Shown in pieces: positions 1-8,935 of a stretch of DNA of 45,191 nt. Position 1 is the stretch's first letter. The number at the start of each line of letters is the position of its first letter. The notes beneath the pieces were generated by a model. The model ran no database searches, was not told the origin of the DNA, and saw only the letters and a list, made by a program, of their open reading frames with translations. A program made the position numbers and the translations under genes. The stretch is from CAYJPK01 sp964372035 (GTDB lineage Bacteria; Desulfobacterota; Desulfovibrionia; Desulfovibrionales; Desulfovibrionaceae), in NCBI GenBank assembly GCA_964372035.1, contig CAYJPK010000008.1:1-45191 (forward strand). Reading direction: 5' to 3'.

Positions 1-77
1 TGGCGCGCTCGGAGAGATTCGAACTCCCGGCCAGATGCTTAGAAGGCACCTGCTCTATCCAACTGAGCTACGAGCGC
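1..77 (-). tRNA. tRNA-Arg (anticodon UCU)
   Basis: The minus strand folds as a complete cloverleaf. The 7-bp acceptor stem pairs GCGCTCG (71-77) with CGAGCGC (5-11). The discriminator base is G, and the CCA end is encoded at 1-3. The anticodon loop reads CTTCTAA, with anticodon TCT at 41-43, which decodes AGA/AGG. The D-arm (AGCTCAGTTGGATAGAGC) and T-arm (GGGAGTTCGAATCTC) are canonical. The 3' end lies at the window edge, so the downstream context is unseen. Confidence 0.97.
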
Positions 78-91
78 ACTAACGAGAAAAG

Positions 92-150
92 AAATTACTA
101 AAAAATATTTTTATAGTCAAGTTTTTTTTTCTTTTTTTTGTTTTTTTATT
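92..150 (-). promoter_or_regulatory. Promoter of tRNA-Arg with an A-tract UP-like element
   Basis: Reading the minus strand, TTGACT (115-120) is followed after 17 bp by TAATTT (92-97), about 15 nt before the tRNA 5' end. Just upstream of the -35, positions 121-150 are almost pure A on this strand (poly-T on the plus strand), as in UP elements of strong stable-RNA promoters. This is pattern matching only. Confidence 0.5.
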
Positions 151-321
151 TTTAACGATAAAAATAACTCCTAAAAATCATGTTAAGATGTAGTTTTCTC
201 GCATAAATTTTGTGTTTATTTTTAAATTATAACACATTTTTGTAACATATTTTTAATAATTTTTAGCAATAAGACTTATAAAAACCAATAAAACAAGTCT
301 GTTATACAGAAAAAATTCTAT

Positions 322-350
322 TTGACAATTTTTAATTCTAAATACATACT
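322..350 (+). promoter_or_regulatory. Sigma-70 type promoter of the liv operon
   Basis: A perfect -35 TTGACA (322-327) is followed after 17 bp by CATACT (345-350), a 4/6 match to the -10 consensus. It lies about 20 nt before a strong AGGAGG ribosome site (369-374). The rest of the 78-378 spacer is AT-rich sequence holding only this promoter and the opposing tRNA promoter; no ORF is credible there. Confidence 0.6.
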
Positions 351-378
351 TAGCCAAGTAATTTTATAGGAGGCGAGA

Positions 379-1485
379 ATGTTAAAAAGATTATTATTAA
401 CAGCTATGGTTTTAACTTTAAGCGCAAATATTTCATTTGCCGACACAATTAAAATTGGTGTTGCTGGTGCTCATACTGGCGACTTAACCTCATACGGCAT
501 GCCTACTTTAAATGCAGCTAAATTAGTTGCTGAAAAAGTAAATGCAGCTGGTGGTATTTTAGGCAAACAAATTGAAATCGTTGCACAAGACGACCAATGT
601 AAACCTGAAATGGGTACTTTAGCAGCAAGTAAATTAATTTCTGATGAAGTTGCTGGCGTAGTTGGTCATATTTGTTCTGGTGCTGCTAAAGCATCATTAC
701 CATTATATACAGAAGCAAAAATGGTTGCAATTTCTCCATCAGCAACAAGCCCTGAACTTACAACTGCTGATAATGCTCCTTATTTTTTCCGCACAATTGC
801 TAGAGATGACCAACAAGGTACTTTAGGCGCAAAATTTGCGGTAGAAAAACTTGGTGCTAAAAAAATAGCATTAATTCACGATAAAGGTGATTATGGTAAA
901 GGTTATGTTGACTTTGTAAAAGCATACCTTGATGATGGTAAAAAAGCTGATGTAGTTCTTTATGAAGGAATTACAGTTGGCGCTGTTGATTATTCTGCGA
1001 TTGTTCAAAAAATCCGCAGATCAGGTGCTGATTTAGTTATCTTTGGTGGCTACCACCCTGAAGCTTCAAAATTAGTACAACAAATGCGTAAACGTAAAAT
1101 TATGACAAAATTTTTATCTGATGACGGTGTGAAAGATGCTCAATTCATCAAAGTTGCAGGTAAAGACGCTGAAGGTGTTTATGCATCAGGACCTAAAGAC
1201 GTTAGCACAATCGCTTTAAACAAAACTGCTCGTGATGAACATAAGGCAAAATTTGGTTCAGAAGCTGGCGCATTTTTTGATAATGGCTATGCTGCAACAT
1301 TAGCATTAGTTAATGCTATTGAAAAAGCAGGTTCAACTGACCCTGACAAAATCGCTGCAGCACTTCGTTCTAATAATGTAGATACTCCACTTGGCTCAAT
1401 TAAATTTGATAAACTTGGTGATGCTGAGGGTATTGGCTTTGATATCTACGTAGTAAAAGATGGCAACTTTGTAGTTGCTAAATAA
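379..1485 (+). CDS. livK: Branched-chain amino acid ABC transporter, substrate-binding protein (copy 1)
   Basis: This is the periplasmic leucine/isoleucine/valine-type binding protein (type I periplasmic-binding fold) that delivers ligand to LivHMGF. The 368-residue length is normal. Residues 1-21 are a signal peptide ending SFA before Asp-Thr. The mature protein starts with the family pattern IKIGVAGAHTGDLTSYG. It has the two cysteines of the LivJ/LivK disulfide (DDQCKPE, GHICSGA) and the HDKGDYGKGY hinge-region motif. The AGGAGG ribosome site fixes the ATG. It is the first gene of a six-gene operon, 20 nt before a close paralogue. The exact ligand (Leu, Ile/Val, or another amino acid) cannot be read from sequence. 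Confidence 0.95.
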   Translation: MLKRLLLTAMVLTLSANISFADTIKIGVAGAHTGDLTSYGMPTLNAAKLVAEKVNAAGGILGKQIEIVAQDDQCKPEMGTLAASKLISDEVAGVVGHICSGAAKASLPLYTEAKMVAISPSATSPELTTADNAPYFFRTIARDDQQGTLGAKFAVEKLGAKKIALIHDKGDYGKGYVDFVKAYLDDGKKADVVLYEGITVGAVDYSAIVQKIRRSGADLVIFGGYHPEASKLVQQMRKRKIMTKFLSDDGVKDAQFIKVAGKDAEGVYASGPKDVSTIALNKTARDEHKAKFGSEAGAFFDNGYAATLALVNAIEKAGSTDPDKIAAALRSNNVDTPLGSIKFDKLGDAEGIGFDIYVVKDGNFVVAK

Positions 1486-1505
1486 TTAATATTAATAGGA
1501 AAAAC

Positions 1506-2615
1506 ATGTTAAAAAAACTTTCTAGCACAATTCTAGTTGCTTTACTTCTTGCAAGCCCTGCTTTTGCAAAAGAAAAGCTAACAATTGCGGTAAACGTACC
1601 AACAACTGGCGATTTCGCTGCTTATGGTATACCTACCGTTAATGCGGCTAAGGCTGTTGCTGCCAATGTTAACAAAGATGGCGGCGTACTTGGTATGGAG
1701 CTTGAAATCATTGCTCTTGATGACCAGTGCAAGCCTGAACTTGCGGTTAATGTTGCTAACAAAGCTATTTCCGAAAACGTAAAAGCTGTAATAGGACATA
1801 TCTGCTCTGGCGCAACAAGAGCTGCTCTACCTATCTATAAAGAAATTAACTTACCTGTTATTTCTTCTGCAACAACTAGCCCAGAGTTAACACAGTCTGG
1901 CGAATATCCTGTATTTTTCAGAACTATTGCTTCTGATGATTTACAGGCTCTCACTGGTGTTAATTTAGCAATTGACACTTTAGGTGCTAAAAAAATTGCA
2001 ATCGTGCATGATAAAGGCGATTATGGCAAAGGTTATGCAACATTTGCTAAGCAAATCATTGAAGAAGGCAAAAAAGCTGAAGTTGTTCTTTTTGAGGGTA
2101 TAACTGTTGGTGCGATTGATTATTCTGCTATCATTCAAAAAATTAGAGCTTCAAAAGCTGATGCTGTAATTTTTGGTGGTTACCACCCAGAAGCTTCAAA
2201 ACTTTCACAGCAAATGCGTAAAAAGAAAATTGCAATTCCATTTATTGGCTCTGACAGTATCATGAGTGCTGAATTTGTTGAACTAGCTGGTAATAATATT
2301 AGTGAAGTTTATGCCACTAGCGGTAAAGACTTATCTAATGTAAAAGAATATAACGACGCTGTAGCTCAACATAAAGAATTATATGGTGAAAAAGTTGGGC
2401 TTTTCTATATGGAAGCTTATGCAGCTGCTCAAGCTTTAGTTAATGCTTTCAAAGCTGTAGGAAGCACTGATTCAATTAAAGTTATGAATGCGTTACGTAG
2501 TGAATTTGTTAATACTCCTCTTGGCAGAATCCGCTTTGATGCAAAGGGTGATGCTGAGGGTGTTGGCTTTGGTGTTTACAAAGTTGTTAATGGAAAATAT
2601 GAACTCTTAAAATAA
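1506..2615 (+). CDS. livK: Branched-chain amino acid ABC transporter, substrate-binding protein (copy 2)
   Basis: A second LivJ/LivK-type periplasmic binding protein of 369 residues. The signal peptide is MLKKLSSTILVALLLASPAFA, cleaved before Lys-Glu. It keeps the same cysteine pair (DDQCKPE, GHICSGA), HDKGDYGKGY and GGYHPEASKL motifs as the upstream copy, so the two come from a tandem duplication. They differ around the second lobe (GSDSIMSAEF here, SDDGVKDAQF in copy 1), a region that often tunes ligand choice. By analogy with E. coli livJ/livK sharing one permease, the pair may widen the ligand range of a single LivHMGF. It is followed by a hairpin before livH. Confidence 0.95.
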   Translation: MLKKLSSTILVALLLASPAFAKEKLTIAVNVPTTGDFAAYGIPTVNAAKAVAANVNKDGGVLGMELEIIALDDQCKPELAVNVANKAISENVKAVIGHICSGATRAALPIYKEINLPVISSATTSPELTQSGEYPVFFRTIASDDLQALTGVNLAIDTLGAKKIAIVHDKGDYGKGYATFAKQIIEEGKKAEVVLFEGITVGAIDYSAIIQKIRASKADAVIFGGYHPEASKLSQQMRKKKIAIPFIGSDSIMSAEFVELAGNNISEVYATSGKDLSNVKEYNDAVAQHKELYGEKVGLFYMEAYAAAQALVNAFKAVGSTDSIKVMNALRSEFVNTPLGRIRFDAKGDAEGVGFGVYKVVNGKYELLK

Positions 2616-2623
2616 TAAAAGCT

Positions 2624-2648
2624 TGGGGTTACTTTTTGTAGCCCCAAC
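2624..2648 (+). terminator. Intercistronic hairpin between livK copy 2 and livH
   Basis: A 10-bp stem with one G-U pair (TTGGGGTTAC at 2624-2633, GTAGCCCCAA at 2639-2648) closes a TTTTT loop. No U-run follows on the plus strand, so it looks less like a full terminator than a 3'-end stabiliser or partial attenuator, which would raise binding-protein mRNA over permease mRNA. Confidence 0.65.
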
Positions 2649-2663
2649 TTAAAAGTGTAGCTA

Positions 2664-3572
2664 ATGGACTTACAATACTTTTTTGAACTATTTTTAGGCG
2701 GGATAACTCGTGGTAGCATTTATGCATTAATTGCGCTTGGCTATACCATGGTTTATGGAATAATTGAGTTAATTAACTTTGCGCATGGCGAAATCTACAT
2801 GATTGGCGCATTCACTGCTTTAACTATTGCTGGAGTGCTTGGTGTGTACGGATTTCCTGTACCTGCAATTTTAATTATTGCTTCGCTTTGTGCTATTTTA
2901 TGGTGCGCTGCTTATGGCTTTACTATTGAAAAAGTTGCTTATAAGCCTCTTCGTGGTGCACAAAGATTATCACCACTTATTTCTGCAATTGGTATGTCAA
3001 TTTTCTTACAAAACTATGTTATCTTAGCACAAACTGCGGATTTTGTTCGCTTTCCATCTTTAATTCCAGAATTTGCATTTTTAGATCCTATTTCGCATAT
3101 TCTTGGAACAAGCAGTTTCCTTATTATCGTTGTAAGCGCTATGACAATGACAGCCTTACATTTATTTATTAAATATACTCGTATTGGTAAAGCAATGCGG
3201 GCAACAGCTCAAAATAGAAAAATGGCAATGCTACTTGGCATTGATGCAGATAGAATTATTTCTGCCACCTTTATTATTGGCTCTAGCTTAGCCGCAATTG
3301 GTGGTATTTTAATTGCTTCACATGTTGGGCAAATTAACTTCTCAATCGGCTTCATTGCTGGAATTAAAGCCTTTACTGCTGCTGTACTTGGTGGCATTGG
3401 TTCTATTCCAGGTGCTATGGCTGGTGGGCTTGTTCTTGGACTTTGTGAAAGCTATGCAACCGGCTATATTTCAAGTGATTACGAAGATGCACTGGCATTT
3501 TTACTTTTAATCGTAATATTGATTTTACGCCCATCAGGACTACTTGGTAAAGCAAAGGTTCAAAAGGTGTAA
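2664..3572 (+). CDS. livH: Branched-chain amino acid ABC transporter permease LivH
   Basis: This inner-membrane permease of the LIV importer pairs with LivM to form the pore. The 302 residues hold about eight hydrophobic segments. N-terminal hallmarks are GSIYALIALGYTMVYGI and INFAHGEIYMIGAF. The EAA-like cytoplasmic region around RIGKAMRATAQNRKMAMLLGID contacts the ATPases. A second glycine-rich stretch reads AAVLGGIGSIPGAMAGG. The ribosome site before the ATG is weak (AAAAGTG), consistent with expression below that of the binding proteins. livM starts 3 nt after its stop. Confidence 0.96.
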   Translation: MDLQYFFELFLGGITRGSIYALIALGYTMVYGIIELINFAHGEIYMIGAFTALTIAGVLGVYGFPVPAILIIASLCAILWCAAYGFTIEKVAYKPLRGAQRLSPLISAIGMSIFLQNYVILAQTADFVRFPSLIPEFAFLDPISHILGTSSFLIIVVSAMTMTALHLFIKYTRIGKAMRATAQNRKMAMLLGIDADRIISATFIIGSSLAAIGGILIASHVGQINFSIGFIAGIKAFTAAVLGGIGSIPGAMAGGLVLGLCESYATGYISSDYEDALAFLLLIVILILRPSGLLGKAKVQKV

Positions 3573-3575
3573 GAC

Positions 3576-4784
3576 ATGAGTATAATTGTAAAATCTCTTT
3601 TTACTTCATTTTGGTTTATGCTCTTATGCTTTCCGCTTGTTGGCATAAAGGCTGATACTTATAATGATACCGTGACTTGGCGTTTTGAAAATATCGCCTA
3701 TCTTGGAGTTGGTGTATTTATAATTTCTTTGTTTTTTAGCTATTTAGCTAAACGCAAAGAAAATCACAATGAAATCAATATTAGTGATTTAGCGGCTGTT
3801 AAAAAACTTGGCGAAATGTTTTATACTGTTCGAACCAATAAAGTTAGCCTTGCTGTAATCTGCTTGCTTATGGTTGCAATGCCTATGGTTTCATCTATTT
3901 ACCAAACAAACATTATGATTTCTGCCCTTTTATATGTAATGTTAGGGCTAGGGCTTAATATTGTTGTTGGATATGCTGGTCAGTTAGTGCTTGGCTACGT
4001 TGCATTTTACGCTGTTGGTGCTTATTGTTACGGCTTACTGAACATGTACTTTGACATTGGCTTTTGGATTGCTCTTCCACTTGGTGGACTAGCTGCCATG
4101 ATATTTGGTCTTATATTGGGCTTTCCTGTTTTACGCTTAAAGGGTGACTACTTAGCAATTGTTACACTTGGTTTTGGTGAAATCATTCGCTTAGTACTAG
4201 AAAATGCTGGAGAAATAACTAAAGGACCTAGTGGTATTTCTGGAATTGATCGTCCTGGCTTATTTGGTGCTGAGTTAAGCGTTAGCGGTGCTACCATTTA
4301 TGCTTACTACATAGTTTTAGTAGCGGTAATCATTACCATTATTGTTGTTAATCGTTTAAAAAATTCAAGAGTAGGCTTAGCACTCCAAGCTTTGCGTGAA
4401 GATGAAATTGCTTGTGAGTCAATGGGAATTGACTTAACTCGTACAAAACTATCAGCCTTTGCGCTTGGTTCTTGTTGGGCTGGTTTTGCTGGTGTTATTT
4501 TTGCTGCTAAGACAACCTTTATCAACCCTGCTAGCTTTACCTTCTTAGAATCAGCAATGGTTTTATCTATTGTTGTGCTTGGCGGAATGGGTTCCACAGC
4601 AGGTGTTGTACTTGGTGCATTTATACTTATTTTAGCTCCTGAATATTTAAGAGCATTTTCAGAATATCGCATGTTGATATTTGGTATGGTTATGGTTTTA
4701 ATGATGATATTCAGACCGCAAGGTTTAATTGCTGATGAAAAAAGAACTTATAAAATCAAAAAACTTGCAAATGGAGGGAAATAA
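3576..4784 (+). CDS. livM: Branched-chain amino acid ABC transporter permease LivM
   Basis: Second LIV permease, 402 residues. The N-terminal ~100 residues carry an extra pair of hydrophobic segments, as is usual for LivM. The core begins at YVMLGLGLNIVVGYAGQLVLGY, followed by GFPVLRLKGDYLAIVTLGFGEI. The ATPase-contact region is SRVGLALQALREDEIACESMGI, and a glycine-rich stretch reads VVLGGMGSTAGVVLGA. AAGGTG precedes its ATG. Its TAA overlaps the livG ATG by one base, which indicates translational coupling. Confidence 0.96.
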   Translation: MSIIVKSLFTSFWFMLLCFPLVGIKADTYNDTVTWRFENIAYLGVGVFIISLFFSYLAKRKENHNEINISDLAAVKKLGEMFYTVRTNKVSLAVICLLMVAMPMVSSIYQTNIMISALLYVMLGLGLNIVVGYAGQLVLGYVAFYAVGAYCYGLLNMYFDIGFWIALPLGGLAAMIFGLILGFPVLRLKGDYLAIVTLGFGEIIRLVLENAGEITKGPSGISGIDRPGLFGAELSVSGATIYAYYIVLVAVIITIIVVNRLKNSRVGLALQALREDEIACESMGIDLTRTKLSAFALGSCWAGFAGVIFAAKTTFINPASFTFLESAMVLSIVVLGGMGSTAGVVLGAFILILAPEYLRAFSEYRMLIFGMVMVLMMIFRPQGLIADEKRTYKIKKLANGGK

Positions 4785-5569
4785 TGAGTAATACTATTCT
4801 TTCTGTTCGCAATTTATCACAAAATTTTGGTGGACTTCGTGCTTTATCAGATGTTGATTTAGAGATTAAAGAACAGCAAATTGTGGCTCTAATTGGTCCT
4901 AATGGTGCTGGCAAAACAACATTTTTTAACTGCATTACTGGAATTTATAATCCAACTGAAGGTGAAATTTTCCTTAAAAAAGAGGATTCACAAATAAAAT
5001 TAAATGGCAAAAAACCAAATGAAATAACACGATTAGGCATGGCTCGCACCTTCCAAAACATTAGATTATTTCAAAGCATGTCAGTTTTAGAAAATGTTAT
5101 GATTGGTCGCCATTGCCGTACAAATTCTGGCATTTTAGGCTCTATTTTACGTGATAAAAAAACTAGATTGGAAGAAGAAGCAAGCATTGAAAAAAGCTAT
5201 GAACTTCTTGAACTTTTGAACTTGCACGAATTCTATAAAGAAGAAGCTCGCAACCTACCATATGGCGCTCAACGTCGGCTTGAAATTGCTAGAGCTCTAG
5301 CAACACAGCCACAAATAATTTTGCTTGATGAACCAGCTGCTGGCATGAATCCGCAAGAAACACTTGAACTTGAGCATTTAATTAGGCGTTTGCGTGATGA
5401 GTTAAAGCTTTCAATTTTGTTGATTGAGCATGATATGAATATGGTTATGTCTATTTCTGACAATATTTTTGTTATGGAGTATGGTGTACGTATTGCAACT
5501 GGTAATGCTGAACAAATTCGCAATAATCCTTTAGTTATTAAAGCATATTTAGGTGAAGAAAATGCTTAA
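4784..5569 (+). CDS. livG: Branched-chain amino acid ABC transporter ATP-binding protein LivG
   Basis: One of the two cytoplasmic ATPases that power LIV uptake, 261 residues. Walker A is GPNGAGKTT (residues ~38-46). The Q-loop is in ARTFQNIRLF. The signature is the LivG-type LPYGAQRRLEIARAL, Walker B is IILLDEPAAGMNP, and the H-loop is IEHDM. GGAGGG precedes the ATG. The 3' end overlaps livF by 8 bases. Confidence 0.97.
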   Translation: MSNTILSVRNLSQNFGGLRALSDVDLEIKEQQIVALIGPNGAGKTTFFNCITGIYNPTEGEIFLKKEDSQIKLNGKKPNEITRLGMARTFQNIRLFQSMSVLENVMIGRHCRTNSGILGSILRDKKTRLEEEASIEKSYELLELLNLHEFYKEEARNLPYGAQRRLEIARALATQPQIILLDEPAAGMNPQETLELEHLIRRLRDELKLSILLIEHDMNMVMSISDNIFVMEYGVRIATGNAEQIRNNPLVIKAYLGEENA

Positions 5570-6266
5570 ACTTAATAATGTTAATGCTTTTTATGGTAAT
5601 ATCCAAGCTCTTTGGGACGTATCACTTGAAATTAAACAAGGGGAAATTGTTAGCTTAATTGGCGCAAATGGTGCTGGAAAAAGTACCACCCTTATGGCAA
5701 TTTGTGGTGCAGTTAAGGCTAGAAGTGGTGAAATTTTATTTGATGATAAAAAAATTAGCACCATGCGCCCAAATGAAATTGTTAAACTTGGTATTAATCA
5801 AGTTCCAGAGGGTCGCTTAATTTTTCCTGATATGAGCGTTCAAGAAAATCTTGATCTTGGTGCGTATTTACGAAATGATAAAGAGGAAATTGCCCGCGAT
5901 TTAAGTTATATTTTTAGCTTATTTCCGATTTTGGCTGAAAGACGCAAACAAGCTGGTGGTACATTATCTGGTGGTGAGCAACAAATGCTTGCTATTTCTC
6001 GTGCACTTATGGCAAGACCTCGTTTATTGCTTTTAGACGAACCATCACTTGGGCTTGCACCAATTATTATTCAGCAAATTTTCTCTATAATCAGTAAAGT
6101 AAATCAAGATGGTATGACGGTTTTCTTAGTTGAACAAAATGCAAACCAAGCATTACGTATTGCTGACCGAGGCTATGTAATGGAAAATGGTCGCATTGTT
6201 ATGGCTGATGATGCTGACAAGTTGTTATCTGACCCTAAAGTGCGTGATGCATATTTAGGAGTTTAA
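5562..6266 (+). CDS. livF: Branched-chain amino acid ABC transporter ATP-binding protein LivF
   Basis: Second LIV ATPase, 234 residues from the ATG at 5562. An in-frame GTG at 5553 would add three residues, but AGGTGA at 5551-5556 sits correctly as ribosome site for the ATG. Motifs: Walker A GANGAGKST, Q-loop region NQVPEGRLIF (the LivF hallmark), signature LSGGEQQMLAISRAL, Walker B LLLLDEPSLGLAP, H-loop VEQN. It closes the operon, and a strong terminator follows 7 nt after its stop. Confidence 0.97.
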   Translation: MLKLNNVNAFYGNIQALWDVSLEIKQGEIVSLIGANGAGKSTTLMAICGAVKARSGEILFDDKKISTMRPNEIVKLGINQVPEGRLIFPDMSVQENLDLGAYLRNDKEEIARDLSYIFSLFPILAERRKQAGGTLSGGEQQMLAISRALMARPRLLLLDEPSLGLAPIIIQQIFSIISKVNQDGMTVFLVEQNANQALRIADRGYVMENGRIVMADDADKLLSDPKVRDAYLGV

Positions 6267-6272
6267 ACTATT

Positions 6273-6352
6273 ATAGCTGATACTTTTTAAGTATTTTGTT
6301 ATGTTAATATAACATATTGCAATATTTAAGTATCAGCTATTTTTAATTTTTA
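6273..6352 (+). terminator. Rho-independent terminator of the liv operon, with nested hairpin
   Basis: A 13-bp perfect stem (ATAGCTGATACTT at 6273-6285, AAGTATCAGCTAT at 6328-6340) is followed by TTTTAATTTTT. Its 42-nt loop contains a second hairpin, TATGTTA-ATA-TAACATA (6300-6316). Coupled stem plus U-run supports intrinsic termination. Confidence 0.85.
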
Positions 6353-6473
6353 TACATAATTCATTAAACTAAAACTTGCTAATTATTTTACAAGTATTAT
6401 CTTATTAGAAGAGTTGATTTTCATTAAATATCCCTAGAAATACTGTAATCATATAAAAAAAGATAGGTGCTTT

Positions 6474-7868
6474 ATGCCTAGCAGAAAACGTCGTGGCGGA
6501 CTAAGGAATATTATTTTTGCTGTTGCGGCTGGTCAATTTTTCTTACCATTTATGATGAGTGGTGTGACTACTGTTTTGCCAAATATTGGCAAAGAAATGA
6601 ATGCTAGTGCTGTTGAGCTTAGTCTTGTTATTGCTATTTATACTTTATCACTCACTATTTTCCATTTAATTTCAGGAAGAATAGGCGACATTATTGGTAG
6701 AAAACGCACCTTCGTAATTGGATTTAGTTTGCTAATTGCAACTATGATTTTGCTTGCTCTTGCTCCAAATATTGAATCTTTTTTAGCTCTTCGTTTTATT
6801 CAAGCAGCTGGTACTGGCATGATGAATACAACGGCTCTTGCAATATTAGTCAGTTCTTCTCCGACAAATATGCGTGGACGAGTTTTGTCTATTGCCTCGC
6901 TTGGACTTTTGCTTGGAATTTCATGTGGACCACCAATTGCTGGCGTTGTTAGTGCAACTTTAGGTTGGCGTGCAATGTTTTTAATTCTAGCTCCAGTTGC
7001 GCTACTTGCCTTACTTTTAATGATGAAAAGTGTAAAAAAAGAATGGTATGATGCACCAGATGAAGGCTTTGACTGGACAGGCTGTTTAAGCTTTGCAGTT
7101 AGTATCTGTGCGTTTGCAACTGGTGCAAGCTTTATTGTGCATGGAACTTGGGCTATTGCCTTACTAATTTTCGGAATTATTGGCTTAATTTTATTTGTTA
7201 TTTTTGAAATGAACAAGAAAACAAGACCATTAATTGACTTTCGCTTTATGTTTCATAATGCTGGGCTGTCATTAGGTTTATTAACAAGCTTTATTAATTA
7301 TGGGTCTGTTTTTGGTGGCATGTTTTATTATAGTTTATTCTTACAATATATTTATAATTTCTCAACTCATAAGGCTGGTATGTACCTAAGTATCCAGCCT
7401 ATTTTACAAGTTATTATGGCGCCTTATGCTGGTAAGCTTGCTGATAAATATGGAGCTGAACTAATTTCTTCAATTGGAATTGGTGTTTGCGGTGTTAGCT
7501 TATTTTTATGCTCATTTTTAGACGCTCATACTCCGCTTTGGTGGGTAATTACAATATTAATAATTGGTGCTATTGGTATGAGTCTATTTGGTGCTCCAAA
7601 TACTGCAGCTATTATGGGTAGCGTTGATGAAGCACATTTAAGCCAAACTTCAAGCTTAGTCGGCACGGTTCGCACCCTAGGTATGCTTACCAATACTGTT
7701 ATTGTTACCATGACTATGTATTTATTTTTAGGTAATGCAACTGTTCACTCTGGCAATACGCATCTGTTTTTAGGTGCTTTGCATAGTAACTTTTTATTAT
7801 TTGGCGCACTTAATTTGACAGCCTTTATAATTTCTATTTGGAGATACCGTGCTATAAAGGCGGCATAA
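6474..7868 (+). CDS. MFS transporter, DHA2-type drug/metabolite exporter
   Basis: A proton-driven inner-membrane exporter of the major facilitator superfamily with 464 residues and about 14 hydrophobic segments, as in the DHA2 (EmrB/QacA) family. Motif A, GRIGDIIGRKR, lies in the first cytoplasmic loop (residues ~65-75). An antiporter motif C-like stretch reads LGLLLGISCGPPIAGVV. A short basic N-terminus (MPSRKRRGG) precedes the first helix. ATAGGTG serves as ribosome site. It stands alone between the liv terminator and the convergent glucokinase. The substrate cannot be predicted. No terminator is visible in the 48-nt gap to glk. Confidence 0.85.
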   Translation: MPSRKRRGGLRNIIFAVAAGQFFLPFMMSGVTTVLPNIGKEMNASAVELSLVIAIYTLSLTIFHLISGRIGDIIGRKRTFVIGFSLLIATMILLALAPNIESFLALRFIQAAGTGMMNTTALAILVSSSPTNMRGRVLSIASLGLLLGISCGPPIAGVVSATLGWRAMFLILAPVALLALLLMMKSVKKEWYDAPDEGFDWTGCLSFAVSICAFATGASFIVHGTWAIALLIFGIIGLILFVIFEMNKKTRPLIDFRFMFHNAGLSLGLLTSFINYGSVFGGMFYYSLFLQYIYNFSTHKAGMYLSIQPILQVIMAPYAGKLADKYGAELISSIGIGVCGVSLFLCSFLDAHTPLWWVITILIIGAIGMSLFGAPNTAAIMGSVDEAHLSQTSSLVGTVRTLGMLTNTVIVTMTMYLFLGNATVHSGNTHLFLGALHSNFLLFGALNLTAFIISIWRYRAIKAA

Positions 7869-7916
7869 GTAACGTTATTTCAAAATAAAAATATAAATTG
7901 AAGCAAAAAGTTGATT

Positions 7917-8852
7917 CTACTGTACTAACAAGTACGCATAATAAGCAGCACCATATAGCCCACTATCCTCTTGTGAATTAAGTGAAATAGCTGTGTTGCG
8001 CAAAATATTCTGATGCACTACGCTATTAAAAAATTCTTTTTTAAACTCTTCATGTTGTACAATATGCGGATTTTTAGCTGCTATCCCACCGCTAATATAT
8101 AATTCCTCGCAAAGTGTTGTCAGAACAAAATTCTTGCAAGCTCGAGCATAAAATCTAGCAAAAAATTCAATAGTTTTTTGGTTTTTATCTAGCAAAATTT
8201 CATGCGGCAGTAAAACTTCATCATATAAAAACTCGTGCAATAAACTTAATCCAACACCAGAAACAACCGTATCATAAATTGCAAACGGTGCATTTAACTT
8301 TTTACAAAGAAATTCACCAAAATCCTTTTCTTCATCGTTATAAAAGGCTATATCTGTATGCCCAAATTCTGATGCTAAAGCTAGGTATGAGTTATTATGC
8401 TTAAATAAACTTGCAGCTCCAAACCCAGTACCAGCCCCTAATACTCCAATGACACCTGCTTTTTCGTGCTTTTTTTGACCTAAGATAAGCTCAGATTTAT
8501 CTGCAATGTCACTCAAGCAAGCGTACGCATGAGCCAAGAAATCATTAACTAAAACTATTTTTTTCAAACCACATTCTTTTGCAATATCAGTATCAAACAC
8601 CAAATCACTATTACTTAATTCATGGCGAGCTTTATCAGTGATTGGACACGCTAACGCTCCAACACAAATATCAATTTCATTCGCCGCAATTTTTAATTCT
8701 TGAAAGTTTTTTTCAGAAAAAAGTTCATAACTATTTTTAAGATCGGAGCTTTTTAGCCATAATTTATTTTTAAGCTCAAGTTTATGGTTATCAAGGTAAA
8801 AATGAGCTAAACGAGCATTTGTTCCGCCAATATCTAAAGCTAAAATATTCAT
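7917..8852 (-). CDS. glk: Glucokinase (PF02685 family)
   Basis: ATP-dependent phosphorylation of glucose to glucose-6-phosphate in the cytoplasm. 311 residues from the ATG at 8852; two upstream in-frame codons beginning with GTG are rejected because AGGTAGG lies just before the ATG. Motifs: phosphate-1 loop ALDIGGTNARLA (residues ~4-15), LACPITD, VNDFLAHA with the catalytic Asp, GAGTGFGAA, the SEFGHTD region, SGVGL, and CEELYISGGI near the end. It is divergent from the hlyD-like operon and convergent with the MFS gene. The family also includes other hexokinases, so the sugar is inferred. Confidence 0.88.
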   Translation of the reverse strand: MNILALDIGGTNARLAHFYLDNHKLELKNKLWLKSSDLKNSYELFSEKNFQELKIAANEIDICVGALACPITDKARHELSNSDLVFDTDIAKECGLKKIVLVNDFLAHAYACLSDIADKSELILGQKKHEKAGVIGVLGAGTGFGAASLFKHNNSYLALASEFGHTDIAFYNDEEKDFGEFLCKKLNAPFAIYDTVVSGVGLSLLHEFLYDEVLLPHEILLDKNQKTIEFFARFYARACKNFVLTTLCEELYISGGIAAKNPHIVQHEEFKKEFFNSVVHQNILRNTAISLNSQEDSGLYGAAYYAYLLVQ

Positions 8853-8907
8853 AAGCACCTACCTTATTTTTTATTTTATTTTAAAACTTGACACACTTGC
8901 AAAATAC

Positions 8908-8935
8908 TTGCAACATAACAGAAAAATATTATATT
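8908..8935 (+). promoter_or_regulatory. Promoter of the HlyD/ABC operon
   Basis: TTGCAA (8908-8913), 16 bp, then TATATT (8930-8935, 5/6). Transcription would start near 8942, just before the GGAGG at 8949-8953. A TTGACA at 8888-8893 also exists but lacks a decent -10 at proper spacing. Two CTTGCAA repeats (8896-8902, 8907-8913) sit here and may be operator half-sites. Confidence 0.4.

Noticed and set aside
1..77. tRNA-Arg as attachment site of an integrated element
   Set aside because: No integrase, no direct repeat of the tRNA 3' end and no foreign gene block is seen to its right; the 3' side lies outside the window.
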